Assembly: GCA_016271365.2 (NCBI GenBank)
Contig: CM057453.1
Location: forward strand, 1,078,693,001-1,078,757,000
Source of the DNA: Neoceratodus forsteri
Lineage: Eukaryota; Chordata; Ceratodontiformes; Ceratodontidae
Reading direction: 5' to 3'
DNA: 64,000 nucleotides
In this document: positions 44,829 through 55,388 of the stretch, in pieces
Position numbering within the stretch: position 1 is the stretch's first letter
Layout: every line of letters starts with the position of its first letter
The notes under the pieces: model-generated
Seen by the model: only the letters and a program-made list of their open reading frames with translations
The model's database searches: none
Told to the model about the DNA's origin: nothing
Position numbers and translations under genes: made by a program

Positions 44829-47540
44829 AATCCACTAACTCTTATGCTGCTTTATTTACTCCTTGGGGGAGACAGACATGGAAGTTGGGGATTCTGACTC
44901 TCAGAAATCCTCTTTTTCCACTATTTCATAGTCCTTAGATAATTATAAGGAGAAAAAAAAGGAAAAAATAAAGCTAGTAGTTCTTTTTAAAGCTTTGAAA
45001 TGCAGTTTACTTTTTGGTTCCTTGAACACACATAGTTTACTGAACAATACTAAAAGGCAAGCCCTTTTTCAGTATATACATGATTCTAAGACCACCGTTA
45101 GTTTTTTACAAGAAACATGGATGTTTTCAATAGAGCAATTGTACACTTTTAAGAGAGACTGGCTCTAGGGTCCTTCATACTGGTCGTTTGGCACTGATAG
45201 TGCTGATGATATTGGCATTCTTTTTCATTCCTTTAACTTTTCCCTACATAAACTGGTAGACCTCATTCCCGGTAGAGTTTTGATTTTAGATGGTAAATGG
45301 TACAACACCTGCTATACATTTATAAATATTTATAATCCACAGACCAAGGCTGATAGAGTAAATTGCATGAGAGGCATACAACCATATTTGATTACCTCCT
45401 TGACTATACTATGGGGAGGTGACTTTAATTGCAGTTTATCAGGTTTGGTACAGCAGAGAAAAAAAAACTATTGTGATTCTCATGCATCAGCCTCAATAGT
45501 TAGGATGGCAGGCCTACTTAACTGTCTCTCTTATCAGTCAAAGGGTCCATTTTATTTCACTTTCTAAAGGTAAATTACATTCTTTAATTGATTACCTGTT
45601 TGTCTCCCATCAGTACACATTCAGGGCTTTCAGATGAAACCCACAGAGTTTTCAGATAACCTATTTTTGCTGTGTTCTTTTTGCACTGAAAGCTTGGTGC
45701 TTGGTGGGAAAGGAAGCTGGAAACTTAATACCTCCTCCTTGGATACCCCTTAGATTACTTTAAGGGTAAAATTGCTTTTGAAGGCTCATCTGTCAGTAGC
45801 CTTTTTATATACTGATCTAGGGGCCTGGTGGATAGATACTAAATCACTTCTTCAGACATGGTTTAAACATCAAGGAGTGATTGCTAAAGACTCCACATTT
45901 GTGAAGTATTTGTCCTTAAGACAACAGTTACAGAGGCTTACTTCAATTTCTTATGTTTCAAAACTTGATTACTCAGACAGGATTAGTGCACTGAAAAACT
46001 GCATGAAACTTTTTCAATATGACAGGGCTAAGACATTGCAAGCCATTTTTATGAATGGCACCCACAAAAACTCCATTGGTGACCCATTTGAGGCCTGCAA
46101 ATCTTTAAAAGACTCTTCTACTATTGATTTCTTTATTGCTACTGATGGCTCCAAAGCGGCAACCTTGGATCAACTCCGGGATGTTATTAGGCAGCACTAT
46201 CAGGTGTTAGAACCTGAATTATCAATTTTAGGGGAAGACCTTGAGAAGTTTTTAAACTCTGTTAATTTACCCTCTGCATCAGTAGAGGCCCTTAACTTAT
46301 TAGGACCAGTTACTATTGAGGAGGTAACAACGGTAATTCAAAAAATGAAACTTAACATTTCTCCAGGGCTGGATGGGTTACCCAATCACCTATATAAAAG
46401 CTTTGTAAATGAATTTAGCGAATGCTTACAGCTGTTGTTCCAATTCTTCTTGGATACTGATACTGTGTTTCCATCCTTCAATGAAGGGTTATTGATATAC
46501 TTATTTAAATCTGGTGATAGTAACAATATTAAGAACTGGAGGCCTATCACCCTTTTAAATTCAGACTACAAGATATTTACTAATATTTTAAACAATAGGC
46601 TTAAACAATGTGCTAAACCGGTTATATCCCCATATCAGTTTTGTGGAATTCCTGAACAGAGAATTCAATCTGCCTTAATGATTATAAGGGATACTATAGA
46701 ACAACTCTCACTTAGTGGTACATCTGGTTTTATGATTTCTGCAGACTTAGAGAAAGCCCTTAATCGGGTTCACCTTCCTTTTCTTTATTTAGTTCTAGAG
46801 CGCTATGGAATCCCTCAGCAAATGGTTAAACTCATTACATCTCTAGATCAGCATAATACAGTTTACCCTTTTTTACAGGGGAATGTTGCTAAAAGTGTTT
46901 CTTTAGTTACTGGAGTCTGACAGGGCTGTCCCCTAAGCCCCCTTTTATATATTTTTTCCCTCGATCCTCTTTTACATTTTATTGTCCAATCACAAAGATG
47001 GATAGGTATTGGTGTTGTGCCTGCTTCTCCACTTCATGTGCAGGCTTATGCAGATGACTTAATTTTATACTTTGTCGATTATAATCAGGTCCACCATTTT
47101 TTGGAGGTTTATTCACTTTTTTTCAGCAGCTTCTAATGCACAGTTAAACTTCCAGAAGACCAGGGATCTGTTTATTGGAGCATCAGGCCCAACAGAAATA
47201 ATTCAAGACAGGATTTGTATTTCCCGTAATCCTTTAAAAATTTTAGGGATCCTGTTTGGTCCCCAAAATATGCCAATGGAGAATTGGGAGCTAGTTCTTA
47301 AGGGGGTAGAATACAAGGTTAATAGATGGAAGCAATGGAAATTTTTAAAGCTTAAAAGAATACACATATTAAAACAATTCATTTTTCCCTGTTTGCCATA
47401 TCTTGCCATGATTTTTCCCCTCCCTCCCCAGCTAGAGACAAAGCTGTACAGTTTATTTTTTCAGATGCTGTGGGGAAATCGGTTGAATCCTGTCAAAAGG
47501 CAGTATACGTATTTGAATAAAAAATCTGGTGGTTTGGGTA

Positions 47541-47738
47541 TTTATTTATTTATTTATTTTATTTAGTTTTTGTTGACCGGGTAAGTGCACTAGACAAATT
47601 CTGCCTATTTGCAGGCACGACCCGGGGGAGGGGGAACAGATGAATGCCAACTGACCTTGAACCAGATTAAGCTGTTGGTGGTATTTTTAGTGAATGAGGG
47701 AAATTTTGCCAGGACACCGGGGAAATTCCCGTACTCGG
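47541..47738 (-). mobile_element. SINE b, 3' half (body and (TAAA)n tail)
   Basis: Same sequence as the SINE a 3' half (42394-42585): minus strand GGAATTTCCCCGGTGTCCTG, TACCACCAACAGCTTAATCT and TTACCCGGTCAACAAAAACT, then a longer (AAAT)n tail that abuts E1 ORF2 at 47540. Its target motif reads CCCGTACTCGG (47728-47738), three differences from the CCCCTACTCTT at 54060-54070. The 5' half lies at 54060-54303. Confidence 0.8.
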
Positions 47739-47778
47739 TTACTGCAGGGTGGCCAGTAGGGGGACAGGTCATTGCAAG

Positions 47779-50154
47779 ATGGCCGAGCGAGGTGGACCGC
47801 GGCAGGAGATGGAGGACATCAGCAGAGTAGGAGAGGAAGCCTCGACTCCTACTCAAAGTAATTTGGAGGCTTCAGTGAAGGAATTTATCGATTTTGAAAC
47901 TGATACAGGTCTTCAAGAGTCTGTGCTCAATGTGGGAAATGTTAACAAAGAAAATGCTTCAACTCCCCCTCAGCGTGTTGCAGCTATGCTGGACATAGAG
48001 TCTCCCGGAGCGGGAACATCGGTCGCTGCAAAGGAGAGCACCTGCCAAATGAATGTATGCTCTAATTACGGGAACACGTTCACTTCGTCTGTTATACCGA
48101 GGAACAGCTCCTTTACTGCTAGCGTTTCGGAGGAGCACATTTCGAAGAGGCACCAGCAGGTCTCCGTGCCGGAAACTAATTTGCTGAGTGGCGAGCGTCA
48201 ACATGTGGACGAGGAGTCTAGAGAGCGTTCAGGTACTGTGTTTTTTGGAGCCCCGAGTAATTTGGAGCGCGGTTTCGGGCAATTTAATGATAAAACAAGC
48301 GCAGTTTCCACGCAGCTCCCTGCAGCCCTTAACACTAATACTGACAGTAATAACTGTATCCTAACTATGCAGGAGCCCGACGCTGATGCCAAAGTGGGTA
48401 ACTCTTTAGAAAGCAAGCGTGGTTATGGAGAGATGAATTTCAAATCGAATACAGCAATAAAATATCCTGAACTGGCTGGCAGAAAAGTAGTAATTGTTAG
48501 CAAGTACCAACAGCCAGCAGAGCTGAGAGGGTTATTGGACATGGAGGAATCTACAGACTCCAAAACTACTACTTGTTCATCTGCTTCTAACTTTAATAAG
48601 CAGGATGGGGTTCCCTTAAACAAAGTGGCTGGTTTTGTGCTCAAACATAACAATAAGGATGAGTCCTTATTACAATCTAATGTTGTTTATCAATCTGTTG
48701 ATGGTTCACAAACAGGGGCGACAGAGGTTTTTTTTTTCCAAAAGAGAAAATGTTGGAGGGGGAAATAGTAAAGCACAGTTGCAGAATACACAGGTGGATT
48801 TCACACCATTAAAAGGTGTTGATAGGCAGTCTATTTGGTCACCAGAAAAAGCTTTGCAAGAGTCAGGATGGATACAGGCTGACACAGGAGTGTGGAAACC
48901 TGACCCTTCCTGGTCTCAGGAGTTATCCTTTCCCAACATTCCCCAGAATGGGCTCCGGCTGCTTTGCTGACAAAAGGGAAGGATACTGAAGTAGGTTTAC
49001 CTGTAGAGGAGGATAATTCTGGTACCCCCTGTAGTACTATGGGCCCAGATAACATCCCTTCCACTAAACTGTTACAGGAATCTCCATTACAGGAACCCTA
49101 ACAGATTCCTGCAGCCGAGTGCATTGTCCCCCCTTCCTCCCTAGGTTCAACTCAGAAGCCTTTGATGTCGGAACTATTTTCAAATACACACAGAGAAGCT
49201 GCTCCTAGGCGTAATGCAGTCCGATTAAGGTATAAAGGGGGGTTGGAAATTAGGCCTGACAGGTATTATGTTGGGAAAACTTTGCTAAAAAACTCTTTGC
49301 ATTTTTCTCCTCAGGATGTTTACGCTTTCATAAACATCTCTGGGGAGGACAATTATGATGTAAGTTTCCGTTCTCAGCAAGCTCTTGACTTGTTCTGGAT
49401 AAGGTATAATCAGGTTAAATTTTCCCCGATATGGACCCCCTTCATAGTTATACCTCTATCCAAACCCTTAGTTAAGTTTGTCACAATTATGTTTCAAATG
49501 AAGGGGTGTGGGTGGAGGACATTACTTACTGGTTGAAAAAAGTGTGAAGTTTTAAGTGCACCAGAACCCATTTTGGATACAGAGCTCTTTGGACTGGTGG
49601 ATGGAAGTACAAAATCAAACTAAGGCAATCTGAGTCTGGGATAGAACACATACCAAACTCTTTCCTGTTAGGGAGGGACAGAGGTGTGTGTTTCTATAGT
49701 GGTCAGCCACGCGCATGTTATAAATGTGGTGCTAGAACACATCTTTCCAGTGTATGTGACCAACCAAGATGTGACAACTGTGGGGAGGTGGGTCATTTAA
49801 CTATGTTTTGTAACAATCAGTCTTGTTGTGACTTATGTGATGCTAAGGGTCATGTATTTAAAGTGTGTCCTTGGGCTGCCCACAACACTGCATCTAGTTC
49901 TAGTTCAGAAATTTATATTAAAAAGCACAAGAGGTTTCTGCACAGCTACTCCCTGTTAGGTGTCCCCACCAGGGATTAACCAGACTAAAGTACCCCTAGC
50001 CAGGAGGCCAGTGGAGCCTAAAGTAGTATCAGATGATCCAGTTGCAGAACAGGTTAAGAATAAGGAGATAACTGTCAGCAATACGAAACAAGAAGGCCTC
50101 AATCCAGTTACACTTACGAAAACCAATATGGGTCCCCCTAATACTTTAATTTAA
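47779..50154 (+). pseudogene. E2 ORF1: RNA-binding protein with three zinc knuckles
   Basis: The start ATG 47779 gives MAERGGPRQEMEDISRV, shared with E1. The N-terminal frame runs intact to 48768 (about 330 residues), then a frameshift in a T-run near 48730 breaks it. The core resumes at 49162-49536: RRNAVRLRYKGGLEIRPDRY, VYAFINISGEDNYDVSF and WTPFIVIPLSKPLVKFV, which corresponds to the RRM-like central domain of Tx1-clade ORF1 proteins. Zinc knuckles at 49700-49885 are CYKCGARTHLSSVC, CDNCGEVGHLTMFC and CDLCDAKGHVFKVC. The last frame ends at 50154. About three frame changes are visible. The expected product is a nucleic-acid-binding chaperone of the retrotransposon particle. Confidence 0.83.
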
Positions 50155-50409
50155 GCCTCCAGCAGAGCATACAGAGGGGTTACCAGAGAGGTAGATAACC
50201 CAATTATTAAGAATGACTCCTTGCCAGTAGCCCACAAAGGAGATCAACTAGGAATTTGCAAGTAAAACCCCTCCCCTCAGTAGTGCCCATAGAAACAAGC
50301 AATTCTTATGAAGCTTTATTTTCCTCTTGGGTGATATGGAATTAGAGGTAGAGGATTCGGATTCTCAAAAATCTACACTATCAACTAGATCCCAGATTTT
50401 AGACAACTA

Positions 50410-53400
50410 TAAAGAAAAAAAAAAAAAAGAGGAAGAAATAAGGGTTTAGAACTCTGACATGGGACTGAAGTTAACTTGGAGCTCATTAAATATTCACAGC
50501 TTATTGAATGTAGGAAAAGGCAAGCCTTTTTCATTTTCTTCATACATTTCCCTTTGAAGTATGTTTCAGTACAAGAGACTTGGATGTATTCCATTGAACA
50601 ATCAATTACCTTTAAAAGAGAATGGATTTGGGGCCCATCATTTTGGTCCTTTGGAGAGGAAGCAGCAGACAGAGTGGGGATATTATGTAATTCCTATGAT
50701 TTTCAGTTAGATAACCTAATTGATCTAATTCCTGGAAGGGTTTTAATAGTGGATGGTAAATGGAAGAGTCACTGCTTCCGTTTTATTAATATCTATAACC
50801 CACAGACGAAATCTAGTAGAGTTACTTGTTTGACAATGGTACAACCTTTTTTATTCACTACATCTAGAATACTTTGGGGTGGTGATTTTAATTGCCCAAT
50901 TCCTTTGCTCACTAAAAAAAGCAATACAAAGAAAGTGTATTGTGATTCAAATGCTTTAAGTAAGATAATTAAAGATGCCAGTCTCATTATCTGTAATGAC
51001 TCATCAAAACTAGAAGCCAGCTTTTCCTTTCGAAAAGGGAAATCTTTCTCACTGATAGATCATATGTTGGTTTCTCCAAACATACAGATTGATTTTTTTA
51101 AAATAATTCCTTGTGAATTTTCGGACCATTTAGTTTTATTAAGCTCCCTTATTCTTTCTGATGAACAAGGAACACGACAAGTGAGATGGAAATTGAACAA
51201 TACATTATTAGATCTGCCCCATATCCAATTAGGTGTTAAAAGCTTATTAAAAGCTAGGTTATCTGTAGCCTTTTTATACTCAGATAAAGGGGAATGGTGG
51301 CAACAGACTAAAGCTGACCTAAGAAATTGTTTTAAAACTAATGGTCGGAGATTGAAAAATGTGAATTTTTTACATTATCTAGGGTTAAGGCAGCAATTAC
51401 AAAGACTAATGACAATAGCCTATTCATCTAGGAGAGATTATTCTGATCAAATCTCTTCATTAAAATGGGAAATGAGAGAGTTTCAGTACAATAGAAGCAA
51501 AACTATGCAAGCAATACTAATTAATGGAGTTAAAATTCACCCGTAGGTGACCCTTTTGAAATGTGTAAATCAATTAAGGATTCTATGGAATTGAAGGTGT
51601 TGAGGAAACCTGATGGCAGCTTAGCCAAATCTGTAGGCGAAATTCGGGGGGTAATTATGGATTATTTTGATTCTTTAAATCCTCATAAAATAATTTTTCA
51701 AAAAGACATTGATTGCTACCTAAATCAGATAATAGTGCCAGTTAATAAGGGTACAAATTCAGGGAAATGGGAACCGATCTCTCCAACAGAAATTTTGGAA
51801 GTTATTAAATCACTTAAATCAAATATTTCACCAGGAATAGATGGTCTTTCAAATAACTTATATAAAAGTTTCTCTGAAGAATTTAGCCAATGCTTATGTC
51901 CCTTATTCCAGTCTTTTTAAGAATGAAGTAATTTTTCCTCGCTTACAGATGGTTTACTAACTTATATATTTAAGTCAGTGATAAGCAAGAGATAGCAAAT
52001 TGGAGGCCTATTACGCTTTTAAACACCGACTATAAAATTTTTGCTAGTATCCTAAACAACCTGCTTGAAAAATTTGCAGGAGAGGTGATTTCAATATCAG
52101 TATTGTAATATGTCAGACAGGAAACTTCAGACAGCTTTGATGCTGATACGAGACGTGATAGACTACCATGCAGAAATGGGGTTATCAGGTTGTCTGATTG
52201 CTGCTGATTTAGATAAAGCATTTGATAGGGTTCATTTGCCATTTCTTTTTCTACACTGAAGCATTATGGGATACCATTTCAGCTAACAAATTTAATAGAA
52301 AGATTATATAACAGAATAATAGTTTTCCTCTGTTAAAGGTTATAGAGACAGGCGATTTCAGCTAACCTTGGGGGTACGTCAGGGGTGTCCACTTAGCCCT
52401 TTACTTTATACCTTTGCAATAGATCCCTTCTTAAAAAAAGAGTTAGCAGCTCCAGGATGGAAAGGCGTTAATTTTAACGAAGATAGGAATACACATTTAA
52501 CAATACAGGCTTACGCGGATGACTTGGTAATCTATCTAGATAATACCATAATCATTCCCCTTTTCATAGCGGCCTTTGAGGATTATGCAAAAGTTTCAAA
52601 TGCGAAGATCAATATAAAGAAAACAAAAGGTATTTTCATTGGTACAAATAGATTTGTGGAAGAATGGCATGAGGGTATCCATATTTCAAGGATTCCACTG
52701 AAAATTTTAGGGATTAAGTTTGGTCCTCAGAATATTCCTAGGGAAAATTGGGAGGAGGTAATTGAGAAACTTGAGAGAAAAGTGGGAAGATGGAAACAGT
52801 GGAGATTACCCAAAATAAAGAGAGTTCACATAATTAAACAGTTTCTTCTTCCAGTTTTACAGTTTGTAGCAATGATCTTACCCTTACCAGCAGTCCGAGA
52901 AATTAAAGTTTATAGCGTATTTTTTCAGATGCTTTGGGGCAGCCGTTTAAATCCTGTTAAAAGGTGCTTTACCTATTTAAGGAAGAATAAGGGAGGATTG
53001 GGAATGATAGATCCGGTGGTGTATGCTTATGTATTTTTTATTTCCACTTCAATAAAAGAGGGTCTTCTAGCTGAGCTAAAATCGGATGTTTCCTGGAACC
53101 TGAAGGTAATGGGGAAATATTACAGGAACTGGGTTATAACCGCTCCAAAACTTAATCGACATTTACATATTCCGGAGCATTTTAAATCTGTAGCTCAGAA
53201 ATTATTTAAATGGAGAATACAGAAACAAATGGTTTTGACATTTAATACAAGGAAACTGTACCATCATTTAATGACTACATTATATCCCCAAGAACCAGAA
53301 TTTAAGCATTGTCCATTGGTTCTGATTCCAAAGGTGCTGGCACAACTCCAAAACCCAAGAATGCCAAGTAATCAGTGGGAGACACAATGGTTAATTTTTA

Positions 53401-53853
53401 CGGAAGTTGAATGTACGAGGAAATGCGAAGTATAAGGCAACGCTAGAAAGGCTATGTCCCCACTTAGAATGCATTAATACAGAGGAGACTATGGGAGCAT
53501 TTTCTATTGAACTGTTCTTATGCTTCAGGACTATGGGTTATTTGGCAAAATTATGGGACTTTAAGTGGATGTTGAACATGACATATGAGTTTCTGATCTT
53601 TGGGAATGGTTTACCTACCCAGTTGGGGTTTCACGATGAGACTCTAGCCTTATTTCTAGGCTGTCTGAGATACTACTTATGGCAAGCAAGAATTCAGTGG
53701 GTACTGTACCAAAGGAAATTGCCTTATTCTTGTGTCAGCAGTTTAATTGTAAGAGAGTTGGTGAACATTTATATTCAGGATACTAAAAGAGTTAAGACAG
53801 AGACTTTAAGAAATTGGTGGAAAGAATTTTTACATTTTATAAAATATAAGTAG
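50410..53853 (+). pseudogene. E2 ORF2: endonuclease-reverse transcriptase, frameshifted
   Basis: Endonuclease 50476-51150: VQETWMYSIEQS, ILWGGDFNCPIP, FSLIDHMLVSP and CEFSDHLVLL, so the catalytic GDFN, DH and SDH signatures are all readable. The linker QVRWKLNNTLLDLPHIQLG follows. The frame is open to 51546 (356 residues). RT fingers at 51760-51920: SPGIDGLSNNLYKSFSEEFS. The palm is disrupted by frameshifts between 51920 and 52368 (a DLDKAFDRVHLP block at about 52210-52245). It then resumes in 52368-53435 with GVRQGCPLSPLLYTFAID and AYADDLVIYLD (YADD 52512-52523). C-terminus 53407-53853 ends HFIKYK. The endonuclease presumably sets the target choice, but which residues do so is not known. Confidence 0.84.
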
Positions 53854-54059
53854 GACGAGGGTAGGGAAATATATGCTTGTTTGTTCAAGTTCCACGAGAT
53901 TGAGAGGAAGAAATTTTTTAGTTTACGATTTTTCATTTATCTCACAGAGTTACTGCATATTGTATTGGACTCATTGGTTGTAATATTTTATTGTTGGTTG
54001 TTTAAACTTTGATTGCTGTGAACAAGTGAAGATGTATATGTTTATCCTCTAATAAAACA

Positions 54060-54303
54060 CCCCTACTCTTTTTCGATAAGTGCCATGGGATCTTAACATC
54101 CACCTATCCAGGCAGATGGGACCTTGGTTTAATGTCTCATCCAAAAGACGGCACCTCAGAAGTACAGCACCCCTCTCATGCTGCACTACAGTGTCAGTAC
54201 TGGGATATTAATCCAAGTGCCAGATGTGGGAACTGAACCCACAGCCCTCTGATCTCCCGGCCTCAGAGGTGAGTGTGCTACCTGCTGAGCCACTGACACT
54301 GAC
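54060..54303 (-). mobile_element. SINE b, 5' half (tRNA-like head)
   Basis: On the minus strand it begins GTCAGTGTCAGTGGCTCAGC, with a pol III A box (TGGCTCAGCAGG) and B box (GGTTCAGTTCC, about 54235), then CCAGTACTGACACTGTAGTG and GATCCCATGGCACTTATCGA, ending AAGAGTAGGGG at 54060. It abuts E1 ORF2 at 54304. The head promotes RNA polymerase III transcription in such SINEs. The copy is interrupted by LINE E2. Confidence 0.85.
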
Positions 54304-55132
54304 ATCCAGTCCAGTCCAGAAGCTGTTTAAATGGCAAATAGCTAGGACCATGATTTTAAATAATAATACACAATATACGTACAGGCTAATTATGGGGTTG
54401 ATTTACCCACAAGTGCCTTGCTTCAAGAATTGTCCCTCTGCTTTGAACCCTAGGGTACTGGCCCAGCTTAATAATCCTAGACTGCCTGCATCACAGTGGG
54501 AAACACAATGGCTTATAGTGTATGGGTGCCTGAATGTCAGGGGCAATGCTAAATATAAAGCCAAGGAAGAAAGAAACTGTCCTTATAATGAATGCATTAA
54601 TATGGAAGAATCCATGGAACATTTTTTTCTTTACTGTTCTTATGCCAGGGCCTGTGGCATTATTTAGCAGGAGTGTGGAAATTGAAATGGCTTACAAATC
54701 TCCCATATGATATGCTAGTTTTAGGAGTTTATCCTAATAGTTTAGCCCCTTATTATAATAGCACCCTATTATTATTATTTTTAGCTGTGTATGGTATTAT
54801 TTATGGCAAGCAAGATGCCAATGGGTGATCTAGCAAAAAAAAAATGACTTATGAAGGTTATGAACGTTTGGTAACTAATGAACTTTCAAAGATTTACCTA
54901 CAAGAATCAAATGCACTTTCCTCATGTACAGTCGCGAAATGGTGGAAGGGGTTTACTCACTTTATAAAATTTAAATAAGCTTTATATTTGTATAGCAAAG
55001 AATGAGTGTTTCTCTGAAATCCTGGTTCTGTCTAATTTTTTTTATGTAATGTGATTTTTCAGTAATTTTTCTGTAATTTAATTTTTGAATCACTGTGTTG
55101 TTTATTTATGTCTCTATTTCACAATAAAAACT

Positions 55133-55388
55133 CCCCTACTCTTTTTGATAAGTGCCATGGGATCCTTAACATCCACCTGAACTACTACCAATCCAGGCAG
55201 ATGGGACCTCAGTTTAATGTCTCATCCGAAAGATGGCACCTCAGAAGTGCAACACCCCTCTCATGCTGCACTACAGTGTCAGTACTGGGATATTAACTCA
55301 AATGCCAGATGTGAGAATTGAACCCACAGCCCTCTGATCTCCCAGCCTCAGAGGTGAGTGCGCTACCTACTGAGCCACTGACACTGAC
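55133..55388 (-). mobile_element. SINE a, 5' half (tRNA-like head)
   Basis: On the minus strand it begins GTCAGTGTCAGTGGCTCAGT at 55388 and shares the whole head and body with SINE b. The A box is TGGCTCAGTAGG, the B box GGTTCAATTCTC. It has ~15 extra bases around GGTAGTAGTTCAGGTGG (about 55177-55190). It ends AAGAGTAGGGG at 55133, next to LINE E1. Joined with 42394-42585 it gives a SINE of ~437 bp. It abuts the L2-like LINE at 55389. Confidence 0.85.

Larger units (their letters stand above)
47739..54059 (+). mobile_element. Tx1-clade L1 LINE 'E2', nearly full length, inside SINE b
   Basis: About 6.3 kb between the two halves of SINE b: 5' UTR 47739-47778, ORF1 47779-50154, spacer, ORF2 about 50410-53853, 3' UTR to ...CTCTAATAAAACA at 54059. 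It has no long poly(A). Both E1 and E2 stop just after an AATAAAA word. Orientation is opposite to the SINE, as for E1. E1 and E2 proteins are clearly diverged (roughly three quarters identical in the zinc knuckles), so they are separate subfamilies or old copies. The 5' end has 12 more bases than E1 before the shared GGCCAGTAG. Confidence 0.87.
44940..54978 (+). pseudogene. E1 ORF2: endonuclease-reverse transcriptase, split and mutated
   Basis: The apurinic-type endonuclease begins GSLNTHSLLNNTKRQALFQY (about 45020) and keeps FLQETWM (about 45100) and ILWGGDFNC (about 45405-45430). Its C-terminal DH region is degraded. The reverse transcriptase frame 45772-46920 carries SPGLDGLPNHLYKSF, NWRPITLLNSDYKIFTNILN and FMISADLEKALNRVHLPFLY (catalytic D retained). 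A TGA at 46918-46920 stands where E2 has CGT in GVRQGCPLSP. After it the frame continues with QGCPLSPLLYIFSLDP and AYADDLILY (YADD at 47047-47058). The C-terminus resumes after SINE b at ~54315 (VQKLFKWQIAR) and ends HFIKFK with a stop at 54976-54978, including a CPYNEC...HFFLYC zinc-binding-like motif. Confidence 0.82.
42586..55132 (+). mobile_element. Tx1-clade L1 LINE 'E1', inside SINE a; itself split by SINE b
   Basis: A two-ORF LINE of the Tx1 group. Element sequence is 42586-47540 and 54304-55132. The middle (47541-54303) is SINE b, which carries LINE E2. The 5' start follows the target motif at 42585 and the 3' end ...CACAATAAAAACT precedes the second motif copy at 55133. ORF1 lies at 42615-44828 and ORF2 at 44940-47540 plus 54315-54978. 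About 187 bp of ORF2, present in E2 at 53004-53190, is absent at the SINE b junction. Assembled length is close to E2 (6.3 kb), so it was near full length before being broken. Confidence 0.85.

Noticed and set aside
47541..47570. (TTTA)n as the target microsatellite of the Tx1-clade LINE
   Set aside because: The (TTTA)n is the SINE tail read in reverse. SINE body lies between it and the LINE 5' end in both copies, so it is not the LINE's target.
54224..55388. Functional tRNA genes suggested by A- and B-box motifs
   Set aside because: The boxes are the heads of SINE a and b. No cloverleaf with acceptor stem was found and the SINE body follows directly.
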